NCBI RefSeq assembly: GCF_039523415.1
Contig: NZ_BAAAFG010000005.1
Span: 109,201-173,200 of the forward strand
Source: Gangjinia marincola
GTDB lineage: Bacteria; Bacteroidota; Bacteroidia; Flavobacteriales; Flavobacteriaceae
DNA: 64,000 bases
Direction of reading: 5' to 3'
Of the stretch, positions 38,279 through 47,140 are shown one piece after another (within the stretch, counting starts at the first letter, position 1; every line of letters starts with the position of its first letter). The notes below the pieces were generated by a model. The model had not been told where the DNA came from, ran no database searches, and saw only the letters and a list, made by a program, of their open reading frames with translations. Both the position numbers and the translations under genes were made by a program.

Positions 38279-39232
38279 CTATTCCCTTGCCATCATGACC
38301 CACCACCCTAAGGATTGATCAGCTCCTGTATAGAATAAAATCTCTTCTCCAGTTTCTGGCACAATAAAAATTTGAGGTGCGATGATTTGATCTTTCTCAA
38401 AAGGGGCTCCTGCCTGAATCAGAATGGGATCCTCCTTTTCCATCCACGGACCAAAGGGGTGTAGGGCAGAGGAGTAAAAAATGGCCTCTTTATCTTCATA
38501 TTCACCGGTGCGAACCGCAATAAAACGATTATCGGTAGTTTTCGTAACCTGACCTTCCATTCCAATTCTAGTGTCCACCAATTGAAAATCGCTCCAAGAA
38601 TGACCTTGATCGGTAGAGGTGGCTCCAATGATCCAAACTTCCGTTACATTTTCTGGAGAATCGTTCCAGCCAATAAATGCCATGTATAACTTGCCCTCAT
38701 GTTCTACAACACTTGGTGAGGTAATACTGTAGACATTTTTACCAGCTAATAGTCCTTTAGAGACCAACGGGGCGTCCTGTTGGACATAAGGTCCTTCAAG
38801 TTCATCTGCTTCAGCGAGAAAGATTTGAGATTCATACGCATCTTCATCGTTATACCCTATATAATAGATTTGATGTTTCCCGGTTGAGGATTTTCTGTAA
38901 AAACCGGTTTCTTTATATATATCAAGGCCTGATGGTCCTAAGGATCCCAATAGCGTTTTTTCTATAGTCCAATTATTCAACGCATTACCGGTAGCCAATT
39001 TTATAGAGGGAATTCCATCAGCATCTCCGGTGTAGATCATGTTGAGCGTTCCGTTCTCCATAAACACATGGGGGTCACTAGCGACCTGATAATTAATTCC
39101 ATCAATAGAATCTCTAAGCACAGGCGCTGTTTCTCTTTTCCATTGTGTGGTATCTAAGGCTTGATCAGACTCATCCTCACAGGACAGAAACACAAAAGCC
39201 ATCACCAGTAATATCAAGACTAGCTTTTTCAC
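38279..39232 (-). CDS. Lipoprotein with glycoside-hydrolase-family-43-like beta-propeller
   Basis: 317 aa. Lipoprotein signal MKKLVLILLVMAFVFLSC. The body has repeated blades of the five-bladed propeller type: DPHVFMENGTLNMIYTG, HQIYYIGYND, SPSVVEHEGKLYMAFIGWND and APQIFIVPETGEEILFYTG. This suggests a GH43/GH32-type or related glycosidase fold. Catalytic acids cannot be fixed with confidence and there are no carbohydrate-uptake genes beside it, so activity is uncertain. Confidence 0.7.
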   Translation of the reverse strand: MKKLVLILLVMAFVFLSCEDESDQALDTTQWKRETAPVLRDSIDGINYQVASDPHVFMENGTLNMIYTGDADGIPSIKLATGNALNNWTIEKTLLGSLGPSGLDIYKETGFYRKSSTGKHQIYYIGYNDEDAYESQIFLAEADELEGPYVQQDAPLVSKGLLAGKNVYSITSPSVVEHEGKLYMAFIGWNDSPENVTEVWIIGATSTDQGHSWSDFQLVDTRIGMEGQVTKTTDNRFIAVRTGEYEDKEAIFYSSALHPFGPWMEKEDPILIQAGAPFEKDQIIAPQIFIVPETGEEILFYTGADQSLGWWVMMARE

Positions 39233-39642
39233 GATGCTTTTGTTATTTAATTAAAAATAGGTTAGCCATACTTCAATGGGAAATTTTAGGGATCTACAAT
39301 GCTACATTAGTAGCTAAATTACTGATTATAAAATATCTAAACAAGTAGAACGAAAAAAGGAAATTTTTATGCGAGGTATAAACCTCGCTCATGTATTCAA
39401 CCATCAGGCAAAAGGAATGTACTCGCTTATGTCAACTGAGGAGCTCTAATGATATGTTTTAAACTCTATATTAAGTAGATCTTATAAACGGATGGCATTC
39501 GTATAATCCCCCCGTTAGAGATAACTTATGTCAGTGGTGAAAGGGAAAACCGTGTAATTGAGCTTAAGAATACATTTAAATTCTTTGTCATTCAAAATCG
39601 TGGTGGTTCTGCAGCAGTAAAATTTCTGCGGAGCGGGTTTTA
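39233..39642. other. 410-bp stretch without a supportable gene
   Basis: No frame looks protein-like over its length. It holds a small hairpin GCGAGG-TATAAA-CCTCGC near 39371 and the dodecamer TTCTGCGGAGCG near 39620, which recurs near 40192. It may be remnant sequence, but no source is recognisable. Confidence 0.4.
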
Positions 39643-39843
39643 TTATTTCTTGCTCTTTTTCCTTTCGTTCACATATAAATACATAAAAATTACTGAAGCC
39701 GTGAGCCATAATAGCCTATGCAGCCATACACTCCCAAAAATGGTTTCAGGAGTAGAGGTGGAGGATATTAGCTCTGTCATTGCACTTAGAAACACAATGA
39801 TGGATAATACAGCAGCAATCAAAAATATGATTTTCTTATTCAT
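39643..39843 (-). CDS. Small membrane protein, 66 aa
   Basis: Two hydrophobic helices (about residues 5-24 and 42-58) and a basic tail (NERKKSKK). Composition and ATG start favour a real gene over the opposite-strand frame. No family recognised. It is the last of a loose minus-strand group with the DUF1737 gene at 39896. Confidence 0.5.
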   Translation of the reverse strand: MNKKIIFLIAAVLSIIVFLSAMTELISSTSTPETIFGSVWLHRLLWLTASVIFMYLYVNERKKSKK

Positions 39844-39895
39844 ATAAAGGTGTGGTTGAGTTTATAGATTTACAATCTTCTTATTATAGAAGAAG

Positions 39896-40054
39896 TTATG
39901 CATTTTTAATCAATGCCTGTGCGAATATAGGCTTTCCTCCAAGGGTAACCGAAACTCCACCTTGCAATGACCAACCTTCATTGATTTTTGCTTGAACTTT
40001 TTCTACAAGTTTCTCATTGGTACTCGCATCTGCAATCATATAGTGTGTGGTCAT
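39896..40054 (-). CDS. DUF1737 family small protein, 52 aa
   Basis: Translation gives MTTHYMIADASTNEKLVEKV, then a Gly-Trp/Gly-Gly core (NEGWSLQGGVSV) and FAQALIKNA at the end. The EGWxxxGGVSV ... QA pattern is the DUF1737 signature, so this short frame is real despite its size. Function unknown. It lies 53 bp upstream (in transcription order) of the 66-aa membrane protein. Confidence 0.8.
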   Translation of the reverse strand: MTTHYMIADASTNEKLVEKVQAKINEGWSLQGGVSVTLGGKPIFAQALIKNA

Positions 40055-40253
40055 ATTCTTTAAATTTCATGGAAAGTACAGATATATCACCAATTTATAA
40101 AAGATCAATCATGAAATTATAAGAAATAAATATGATTGGTTGTATTTGCTTCAATCAAACAGCCTTTGGAAGAAGCGCAATAGTACAACTTCTGCGGAGC
40201 GAATTGTCTAAATTATTTGGTTGTTCTCTAGCTACACAATTAATAAGTACTCA

Positions 40254-40640
40254 TTATATAAAAAATTCAGGTCTCTTAGATATCATAAATTTCAATTCAG
40301 ATCTGATTTTTTTAATCATATATTCTGCACTATCAACTTCTTTTCCAAGTTCACCAAAATAAGTTCGCCACAATTTTTTATATTCAGCTTCTTGTAGTGT
40401 TACTCTATTTAAATGCCAGAGATTTTCAAAACCAATTTTTTCATCCGTAGTATTATTTAAAAAAGATATCTAATATTCCCCCGGGCCATAGCCTGATTTA
40501 GCTATTATCTCACCTTTTGAAATTTCGGGAATTATTTTACTCTTAGTTATTTTAAAACCATAATTGTTGATCAACCATTGTAGATTTTCTATAATACCTG
40601 TTCTTACATGTTCCATTTTCACATTCCTAAAGGTGCTCAT
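40254..40640 (-). pseudogene. Hypothetical gene interrupted by an in-frame TAG
   Basis: The minus-strand frame from ATG 40640 runs 129 codons to TAA at 40254 with a single amber codon (40470-40472, codon 57) and no frameshift. Both halves look protein-like: MSTFRNVKMEHVRTGIIENL ... SGYGPGEY before the stop and EKIGFENLWHLNRVTLQEAE after it. Either a recent nonsense mutation, a sequencing error or, less likely, readthrough. The family was not recognised. Confidence 0.65.
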
Positions 40641-40711
40641 CTATTTCTCAGATAATTGAAAGTTCAATATATCATATTTATTTAAAGAGAATTAAATAAA
40701 TTTTGAACTCA

Positions 40712-40744
40712 CAAAAAAAGCACCCACAAACTGCAGGTGCTTTT
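40712..40744 (-). terminator. Terminator after the BNR-repeat gene
   Basis: On the minus strand AAAAGCACC and GGTGCTTTT form a stem around an 11-nt loop, followed by a T-run. It lies 22 bp beyond the stop at 40766. Confidence 0.75.
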
Positions 40745-40765
40745 GATATACACATGTACTATAAT

Positions 40766-43700
40766 TTAGCTTCCTAAATAATCTTCTTTAGAGTCCAGCT
40801 TCATCATATCAGTACCTTTTTTACCTGCGTACTTTTCAACTTTAGCAAACTCTTTACTTTTGATTTCTTCCAGGTCTTTTTTGGCGTTATTAAAACGCTC
40901 TTCTAACAATGCCAAATTGTCTAATTGTGCACTACTGGGTGCTTCATAGCTTTGAGCAATGTCTGCATACAACGCACTAAGCTTTTCACGTAATTCCGGC
41001 GGAGCAGTGCCCACATAATTGTCACCTGTAGTTACCACTAAGGTCTTTTTTAAGTCTGTAAGAGCTTCAACCGCTTTATTGGCTACTTTAGTGGCGCCTT
41101 TGTCATCCTTCATCAGGTTTTCTGCAAATTCAATCATTTCATCCACTTGATACACCATATAGGCCAGCTCTTCCTGCATGTTATACAGCTTCATGGTTGT
41201 TTCATACTGGGTAATACGTTCTTGAGGAGTAATTACAGATGTTGGATCGTTCTTAATCTCAAACGTAGTTTCATAGGTTTCTTTCCCTTTAGTAAGCACT
41301 GCTTTATACTGTCCTGCCGGTACTCGGGGAGAGGTGAATCCTCCAAAAGCAAAGGTCTTACCTTTTGCCATTTTAGGAGCTTCAGCTTGATAATTCCACG
41401 TTACTGTATTGATACCCTTTGATTTTCCGGGAGAAAGAGAAACAATTTTGTTACCCTCCATATCCTGAATTTCCAGATTCATTTTTCCAAACGTATGTCT
41501 CTTTTTTAGATAGTATTTTATGTCTACCGAAGTTCCTGGATTTGGACCTACGAACTGAAGTTCTGTGCTTCCGCCACCAAAACCACTTTCTTCGACCATA
41601 ACACCCGGCTTGATATCAAAGAAATGAACGTTTTTCTCAACAACTTGTGGAGTTAATTCGCGCAGTACACTAATATCATCCACAATTATGACTCCTCTAC
41701 CGTGAGTACCACAAACTAAGTCATTGGTTTGTTTTTGCAGATCTATAAAATGAACCGCTGTCGGCGGAAAGTTATTGGTAAAGTGTGACCAGTTTTTCCC
41801 TCCATCAATGGTGATGTATAATCCGTATTCGGTTCCAAGAAAGAGGAGATTTTCATTTTCATAGTCTTCTTGAATGTTCCTGGCAAAATGCTTAACATCT
41901 GGAGATACAATACTCATCCAGGTTTGTCCAAAATCGGTTGTTTTATATACATAAGGTTTCATGTCTCCGCGTGCATGGCCATCAAATACAGCATACGCAG
42001 TACCTTTACCATGAACACTGGCTTCAATATGATATACCCAGCTGTTTTTAGGAAGACTAGGAATGTTACTCACCACATTCGTCCAGTTTTTACCTCCGTC
42101 TTTGGTAATTTGAACATTACCATCATCAGTTCCAACCCATATCACATTTTGATCCAACGGCGACTCTGCTATCGTAAAAATAGTAGTATGTGTCTCTGCA
42201 CCAGAGTTATCTACAGATAAGCCTCCAGAATCTTTGGGTTGTTTGTCTTTATCGTTTGTTGTTAAATCTGGAGAGATGATCGTCCAGGTATTTCCCATAT
42301 CCTCACTCTTGTGCAAGTATTGACTCCCAATATAAAATCGATCCGGTTGATGAGTGCTCACAGCCATCGGAGCATTCCAGTTAAAACGAAGCTTGTCGTA
42401 TCCTTTAACCGGCAAGGGTTTGACATTCTTAGTGTAATTACGTTCCATATCGTAACGCCACACATTATCTGCTCCCTGCATTTCAGAATACAAAATCTCT
42501 TTGGTGGGGTGTTTTAGTACTCTAAAACCATCACCTACGCCAATACGCACCCAGTCTCGTGCTTCTATACCACCAGGACTGGAAGAAGGTCCATACCAGC
42601 TCCCGTTATCCTGTAAACCACCGTAGATGCGATAGGGTTCAGCATCATCTACGCTAATGTGATAAAACTGGGATAAGGGTAAATTATCTACAATGTCCAT
42701 GGTAGTACCTCCATCATAGCTGCGGTAGATTCCGCCATCAGTTCCCACATGCATGATATCGCTATTTTTTACGTCAAAGACGATGTCATGAATATCAGAG
42801 TGCATGTTTCCTAAATTCTTAAAGGTTTTCCCTCCATCTCTTGAGATAGAACCTTGTAAACCCGCCTTTACGATCAGATCAGGATTCGTGGGACTTACCA
42901 CAATACGTGAAAAATAGAAGGGCCGAACGACCAATCCAAAATCACCATTTGTTTTTGTCCAGCTTTCACCTCCATCTGTACTTCTATACAACCCTTTATC
43001 ATCTTTTGCTTCAATAACAGCATAAACAATATTAGGGGAGGAGGGAGCAATCGCCACTGCAATACGACCTAAATCTCCTTGTGGAAAGCCGTTGTGAATT
43101 TTTTTCCAGTTCTTGCCGCCATCGGTGGTTTTGTAGAGGGCACTGTTTTTTCCGCCGCTATTAAAGTTCCACGCTGTACGTCTATGCTCCCACATAGAAG
43201 CATAGAGTGTGTTGGGATCATTAGGATCCATAATGAGGTCTGCGACACCGGTGGTATCGTCAATGTAAAGAACTTTTGAAAATGTCTTTCCTCCATCTGC
43301 AGATTTAAACACACCTCGTTCTTCCCCGGCACTCCATAATGGTCCTAGTGCTCCTACATAAACAATATTTTTATTTGTAGGATGTATTTCAATGCTTGAG
43401 ATACGTTCTGAAGCATCAAAGCCCAGTTTGGTCCACGACTCACCTCCATCAGTAGTTTTGTATAATCCATCTCCTACGGAGACAGAATTTCTCGTCCATA
43501 TCTCTCCTGTACCTACATAAACAGTGTTATCTGGATCATTGGGGTCTATGGCCACAGTCCCAATGGATTGGATATAATCATCAAAAACCGGGCTGTAACT
43601 CGCTCCGCCATTGCTTGATTTCCAGACTCCGCCACCGGCTGTACCAGCATAGATGATACGTGGATCAGTGGGATGATTTTCAAGGTCAATAATACGACCA

Positions 43701-43834
43701 CTCATAAGAGCAGGTCCTATTTGTCGTGCCTGCATGTCACCAAAAAGCTCTTTGCCTTTTAAGTCGACTTCTTGCGCGTTTAATGAAAGTGCCACCATTC
43801 CAAAAAGAAATAATAGCGATAGAAGTTTTTTCAT
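40766..43834 (-). CDS. Large exported BNR-repeat (VPS10/sortilin-like beta-propeller) protein
   Basis: 1,022 aa from ATG 43834, which opens a signal peptide (MKKLLSLLFLFGMVALSLNA). About eleven Asp-box (BNR) repeats of the S/T-x-D-G-G-x-x-W type are spread over residues 75-720 (for example TTDGGESWTKLG, STDGGESWTKTN, TKDGGKNWTNV, TIDGGKNWSHF), building one or two large propellers. The C-terminal 250 residues are Ig-like then helical (QERITQYETTMKLYNMQEEL). Related proteins are annotated as glycosyl hydrolases or sortilin-like, but Asp boxes alone do not show activity. It follows the 43902 gene. Confidence 0.85.
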   Translation of the reverse strand: MKKLLSLLFLFGMVALSLNAQEVDLKGKELFGDMQARQIGPALMSGRIIDLENHPTDPRIIYAGTAGGGVWKSSNGGASYSPVFDDYIQSIGTVAIDPNDPDNTVYVGTGEIWTRNSVSVGDGLYKTTDGGESWTKLGFDASERISSIEIHPTNKNIVYVGALGPLWSAGEERGVFKSADGGKTFSKVLYIDDTTGVADLIMDPNDPNTLYASMWEHRRTAWNFNSGGKNSALYKTTDGGKNWKKIHNGFPQGDLGRIAVAIAPSSPNIVYAVIEAKDDKGLYRSTDGGESWTKTNGDFGLVVRPFYFSRIVVSPTNPDLIVKAGLQGSISRDGGKTFKNLGNMHSDIHDIVFDVKNSDIMHVGTDGGIYRSYDGGTTMDIVDNLPLSQFYHISVDDAEPYRIYGGLQDNGSWYGPSSSPGGIEARDWVRIGVGDGFRVLKHPTKEILYSEMQGADNVWRYDMERNYTKNVKPLPVKGYDKLRFNWNAPMAVSTHQPDRFYIGSQYLHKSEDMGNTWTIISPDLTTNDKDKQPKDSGGLSVDNSGAETHTTIFTIAESPLDQNVIWVGTDDGNVQITKDGGKNWTNVVSNIPSLPKNSWVYHIEASVHGKGTAYAVFDGHARGDMKPYVYKTTDFGQTWMSIVSPDVKHFARNIQEDYENENLLFLGTEYGLYITIDGGKNWSHFTNNFPPTAVHFIDLQKQTNDLVCGTHGRGVIIVDDISVLRELTPQVVEKNVHFFDIKPGVMVEESGFGGGSTELQFVGPNPGTSVDIKYYLKKRHTFGKMNLEIQDMEGNKIVSLSPGKSKGINTVTWNYQAEAPKMAKGKTFAFGGFTSPRVPAGQYKAVLTKGKETYETTFEIKNDPTSVITPQERITQYETTMKLYNMQEELAYMVYQVDEMIEFAENLMKDDKGATKVANKAVEALTDLKKTLVVTTGDNYVGTAPPELREKLSALYADIAQSYEAPSSAQLDNLALLEERFNNAKKDLEEIKSKEFAKVEKYAGKKGTDMMKLDSKEDYLGS

Positions 43835-43857
43835 AAGAAAGTGATTTTGATTGATAT

Positions 43858-43886
43858 AAAAAATCCCCACCAAGTGAGGATTTTAT
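43858..43886 (-). terminator. Hairpin terminator between 43902 gene and BNR gene
   Basis: Minus-strand hairpin AAAATCCTCAC-TT-GGTGGGGATTTTTT (a G-U pair included). It would at least partly end transcription of the upstream gene before the BNR gene. Confidence 0.6.
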
Positions 43887-43901
43887 TGTATTTAATTTGA
43901 A

Positions 43902-44654
43902 TTATTCTTTCACGGGCATTTTGAACATTGCCTCATCAATATCTGGATTGATTTCAATTTTTTCAATTTTAATTGTTTGTCCAACCTGACCGTTAAATTT
44001 TTGGGTAATACTATAGGGGTAGTAAATATCTCCGGCCTCCTGGTAATCACTAAAAATAGTCTGAGTTTGCATGCCTTTTTGAGGTCCCATTTTAACGGTT
44101 TGCTCACTCATAATAGGAACAAAGTTCTCTTTGTCAAAATAAAACGTAGAAAAGTTTTCTACCTCTTTCCCGTCTACCATTACCGGCTTTTTGAGGACTT
44201 TGATTTTAAATGCTTCTGTCCCTTCAACGGTTTCTTCACCCATGAGCTCTAACGAATATCCTTTTTCTTTGTAATTTAAAAAGGTATCGATCATGTCTTG
44301 AGCTTCCTGCTTGAAATTATCTGAGGTTTCTTTATCGGCTGCTTCAGCCTCCATCGATTGAAAATTTGTGGTCCACATCATTTCTCCGTCAAACGCTTGT
44401 GGAACAAACTGCTGCCCCTGTAGATCAACAACGATGGCCATTTTGCCTTCATCAGTTACCGTTTGTACAAAGGGAAACTCTTGAGGTCCCATACCCGCTT
44501 TACCGGTAAGTCTCATTGCTTCAATATTCTGCCATGCTTCTTCACCACCAGTATTTTCAAAATAGTTTTCTACAATTTCATCTGCTGTCTGGGCATTGGT
44601 TGTGAATCCTATGGTAATCGCAGCGATAAATAATAGTTGTTGTATTCGTTTCAT
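43902..44654 (-). CDS. Exported LolA-like outer-membrane lipoprotein-sorting family protein
   Basis: 250 aa with signal peptide MKRIQQLLFIAAITIGFTTN. TADEIVENYFENTGGEEAWQ and a beta-rich remainder (ending KIEKIEINPDIDEAMFKMPV) match the Bacteroidota outer membrane lipoprotein-sorting-like family, which has the LolA/LolB half-barrel fold. A true lipoprotein-carrier role is not established for this group. Located 68 bp upstream of the BNR gene on the same strand. Confidence 0.75.
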   Translation of the reverse strand: MKRIQQLLFIAAITIGFTTNAQTADEIVENYFENTGGEEAWQNIEAMRLTGKAGMGPQEFPFVQTVTDEGKMAIVVDLQGQQFVPQAFDGEMMWTTNFQSMEAEAADKETSDNFKQEAQDMIDTFLNYKEKGYSLELMGEETVEGTEAFKIKVLKKPVMVDGKEVENFSTFYFDKENFVPIMSEQTVKMGPQKGMQTQTIFSDYQEAGDIYYPYSITQKFNGQVGQTIKIEKIEINPDIDEAMFKMPVKE

Positions 44655-44754
44655 GTTAATGTATTTACAAGTTTTTTGTTTGACTGAAAAGTTACAAAAT
44701 TGTTACAGTTTAGTCAAACCTTTTTTAGCTTCTTATCTTTAGCCAAAATTCATT

Positions 44755-45642
44755 ATGAAATTTGGTAAAGTAGATCATCCTGAAGAGCTTAATCTTAGCT
44801 TGCCTCTAGATCATCCTGAGACTGAAGCAGTTTTGGCAAGAGCAACCGCTAAGGAGCTTTCGGTCTATGTGGGATGTGCTAAATGGAATAGGCAAGACCT
44901 TAAAGGTTTCTATCCCAGAGGGACAAAAGATGAATTGACGTATTATGCGTCTCAATTCAACGCTATTGAAATGAATGCAACATTTTACCGACTTTTCCCT
45001 AAGGAACAATTTAAAACGTGGAGAGAGAAAGTACCTGAAGGATTTAAATTTTTTCCAAAAATCACCCAGAATATCAGCCACCTTAAGCGCCTGCTTGATC
45101 CCGAACCTTTGATTGATGAATATCTGGATCATACATTGATATTAAAAGAAAAATTAGGTACGATTTTCTTGCAGATGCATAATAATTTTATGCCGAAGAA
45201 TTTTGATCGCGTAGAAAACTTCTTGAATCACTGGCCTGATCATGTGGCATTGGCAGTAGAGTTTCGCCACACCGATTGGTTTAATGATGACGTAGTTTCA
45301 CATAAGTTATATCATCTATTAGAACAAAACAATGTGGCAAATGTACTGGTAGACACCGCCGGAAGAAGAGATATCATGCATATGCGACTAACCAATGATG
45401 AAGCATTTATTCGGTACGTGGGAGCCAATCACAGCAGCGATTACGATAGATTAGATGAGTGGGTAGATCGTTTACTTTTATGGAGAAAACAAGGGTTAAA
45501 TCATATTCATTTTTTTATTCATCAAAATATTGAAAAAGAGTCCCCCTTGTTATCGGCATATTTTATCAAAAAGTTGAAAGAACAATTGGGTGTAGAATTG
45601 CGAGTACCACAAACTTTGACCGATCAAGCTAAGTTGTTGTGA
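44755..45642 (+). CDS. DUF72 domain protein (YecE-like)
   Basis: 295 aa. TIM-barrel DUF72 signatures: VYVGCAKWNRQDLKGFYPRG near residue 38, FNAIEMNATFYRL near 68, FKFFPKITQNISH near 98 and LAVEFRHTDWF near 168. The biochemical role of the family is not settled. The gene lies just left of the transposon, which inserted 118 bp past its stop and so did not break it. Confidence 0.88.
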   Translation: MKFGKVDHPEELNLSLPLDHPETEAVLARATAKELSVYVGCAKWNRQDLKGFYPRGTKDELTYYASQFNAIEMNATFYRLFPKEQFKTWREKVPEGFKFFPKITQNISHLKRLLDPEPLIDEYLDHTLILKEKLGTIFLQMHNNFMPKNFDRVENFLNHWPDHVALAVEFRHTDWFNDDVVSHKLYHLLEQNNVANVLVDTAGRRDIMHMRLTNDEAFIRYVGANHSSDYDRLDEWVDRLLLWRKQGLNHIHFFIHQNIEKESPLLSAYFIKKLKEQLGVELRVPQTLTDQAKLL

Positions 45643-45668
45643 TTAGAGTATTAAGTATGAAGAATCAG

Positions 45669-45708
45669 GAGTCAGGAATCAAGAATCATGAGTCAGGAAT
45701 CAAGAATC
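45669..45708. repeat. Imperfect direct repeat GAGTCAGGAATCAAGAATC
   Basis: Two exact copies of the 19-nt unit at 45669-45687 and 45690-45708, within a longer GAATC-rich stretch. It is similar in kind to the TGAATCC array at 21695. It lies 60 bp outside the left end of the transposon. Confidence 0.75.
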
Positions 45709-45759
45709 GGGAATTGGGATGTACAATAGAAAAGAGAAAATAGAGATTAGAAAATAGAA

Positions 45760-45767
45760 AAAAATAA
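45760..45767. repeat. Target-site duplication, left copy (AAAAATAA)
   Basis: Eight bases AAAAATAA directly outside the left inverted repeat, identical to 54794-54801 outside the right one. An 8-bp A/T-rich duplication is what IS1595-family transposition produces. Confidence 0.9.
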
Positions 45768-45793
45768 GATACCTATATACTTGAGTGTACCAA
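45768..45793 (+). repeat. Left terminal inverted repeat of the transposon, 26 bp
   Basis: Begins GATACCTATATAC and ends GAGTGTACCAA; the exact reverse complement of 54768-54793 over all 26 bases. A further palindrome GTTGAC-ACTTG-GTCAAC lies just inside at 45822-45838. Confidence 0.93.
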
Positions 45794-45881
45794 GATATGA
45801 TTTTTAAATCTTCGACACCTAGTTGACACTTGGTCAACATTCTTCTCCAAGTATACATATTATTTATATTAAACATTTTGT

Positions 45882-46040
45882 ATGAAAACTCTTTCGAAAT
45901 ATATTGAAGAAAGTCTCCTGACCTCAACAAGTATCGGTAAGAGCCGAGAAGACTTGTGGAGTACTAAATCAAGGTCAAACAAGGATATTGAGAAAAAGAT
46001 ATCCAACGAGGATGATAGTAGTGACTCTGATTCTGAATAG
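45882..46040 (+). CDS. Small acidic-tailed protein, 52 aa
   Basis: Translates as MKTLSKYIEESLLTSTSIGK ... ending in an acidic Ser/Asp tail (NEDDSSDSDSE). The MKTLxxYIxESL opening is common among small phage and accessory proteins of Bacteroidota, supporting a real gene. First cargo gene inside the left inverted repeat. No function recognised. Confidence 0.5.
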   Translation: MKTLSKYIEESLLTSTSIGKSREDLWSTKSRSNKDIEKKISNEDDSSDSDSE

Positions 46041-46104
46041 ACGAAAGATTTCATCTACTATATAGATTCTTAGTATCTGACTTCTCTATATTTCTTCTTA
46101 AATT

Positions 46105-46136
46105 TTGTATTTGTCAAAAATTATTACCTAGTTTTG
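46105..46136 (+). promoter_or_regulatory. Promoter of the first Panacea module, probably leaderless
   Basis: TTG at 46105-46107, a 21-nt spacer, TAGTTTTG at 46129-46136, only four bases before the ATG at 46141. The expected start of transcription falls on or within the start codon, implying a leaderless mRNA. Confidence 0.65.
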
Positions 46137-46140
46137 TACC

Positions 46141-46584
46141 ATGAGTTACGATGTTATTGCGCTTGCGAACAAGATTATAGCTAGCACAGATACTGAAAGG
46201 GGCGAGCTAATTTCTAATCTAAAATTGCAAAAATTACTGTATTATGTCCAAGGATATAATTTAGCGGTATTTGGGAAGCCCTTATTTAATGACAGCATTG
46301 AGGCCTGGCAGTACGGTCCTGTGGTTAAAACAGCATATCATCATTTTAAGGACTTTGGTTCTAGTGCTATTACTTTAACAGAAGATGATCAGATTGCTGA
46401 ACTCGAAGATGAAGAAGAAGGTCTCTTTCAGGAAGTTTTAGACGAGTACAGTCAATTCTCTGCAATTCGACTTATGGAAATGACTCATGACGAAGCCCCT
46501 TGGAATGATGCCTTTCACACGAATCCTCAAGTTGAAATCTCTCAAGATTCAATGAAAGAGTTCTTTAAGACCCAACTTGCCTAG
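46141..46584 (+). CDS. Panacea-domain (SocA-like, DUF4065) putative antitoxin
   Basis: 147 aa. LISNLKLQKLLYYVQGYNLA near residue 22 and FNDSIEAWQYGPVVKTAYHH near 50 are the Panacea signature. Panacea proteins act as antitoxins for many unrelated toxin types. The downstream gene (46577) overlaps by 8 bp, the usual antitoxin-first arrangement, so translation is likely coupled. The promoter lies directly at the ATG. Antitoxin role is inferred from family and gene order. Confidence 0.85.
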   Translation: MSYDVIALANKIIASTDTERGELISNLKLQKLLYYVQGYNLAVFGKPLFNDSIEAWQYGPVVKTAYHHFKDFGSSAITLTEDDQIAELEDEEEGLFQEVLDEYSQFSAIRLMEMTHDEAPWNDAFHTNPQVEISQDSMKEFFKTQLA

Positions 46585-46990
46585 TAAGAAGCTCAAAAAA
46601 CGTAAGAATATCTCATCTCCTATTGACCCTCAATCGATCAAGGGTAAGAGGATTGACTATCCGATATTTTGTTTCAAACACCTGAAATTAACATTCAACA
46701 GAGAGTACAAATACTATTACAAATTTATTGAGAGAATCCAAAAACTGTCGACTCTTTCATGGAATCAAATTAATAGGGAAAGTAAACATGGATATGGGTT
46801 TGAAAAAATGCCTTTGAATCAAATACGTAAAGATATGCCTCCTTTCATTACTCCTGATGTTCAGCATTTACAAGTATTTAGAGCTACTGGCGACAATAGA
46901 GTTTTCTTAGGTCTACGAAAAGAAAATATCTTTCATGTCATTTTCATGGAAGAACAGTTTGGTGATATTTATAATCATGGTTCTAAATGA
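46577..46990 (+). CDS. Candidate toxin partner of the first Panacea antitoxin
   Basis: 137 aa from TTG 46577, overlapping the antitoxin stop by 8 bp. The N-terminus is very basic (MPSKKLKKRKNISS) and the C-terminus ends HLQVFRATGDNRVFLGLRKE followed by FHVIFMEEQFGDIYNHG. The last 40 residues have the strand-strand pattern of small RelE-like or related RNases, but no family assignment is firm. A perfect hairpin follows the stop. Toxin status rests on position. Confidence 0.65.
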   Translation: MPSKKLKKRKNISSPIDPQSIKGKRIDYPIFCFKHLKLTFNREYKYYYKFIERIQKLSTLSWNQINRESKHGYGFEKMPLNQIRKDMPPFITPDVQHLQVFRATGDNRVFLGLRKENIFHVIFMEEQFGDIYNHGSK

Positions 46991-46992
46991 AA

Positions 46993-47022
46993 CAAAGGGA
47001 ACATTGTGACATGTTCCCTTTG
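46993..47022. terminator. Perfect hairpin after the first Panacea module
   Basis: CAAAGGGAACAT and ATGTTCCCTTTG form a 12-bp perfect stem with a 6-nt loop, starting 2 bp past the stop codon at 46990. There is no long T-run, so it may act as a weak terminator or as an mRNA 3' stabiliser. Confidence 0.6.
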
Positions 47023-47140
47023 AAGATGGTAATAGTGAATCTTGAATCTAATGATGAATCATTATGACACTAAAGTAGATTTGTTGGTACCTGTCCCATC
47101 TTTTTGATCCTAAGGATACGACAAAGATCGAATGAACAAT

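Noticed and set aside
39515..39847. Overlapping frames on both strands
   Set aside because: Only the minus-strand 66-aa frame with two helices and a basic tail looks protein-like; the others are shadows.
40132..40362. 76-aa plus-strand frame
   Set aside because: It overlaps the better supported minus-strand interrupted gene and has no protein-like pattern or start context.
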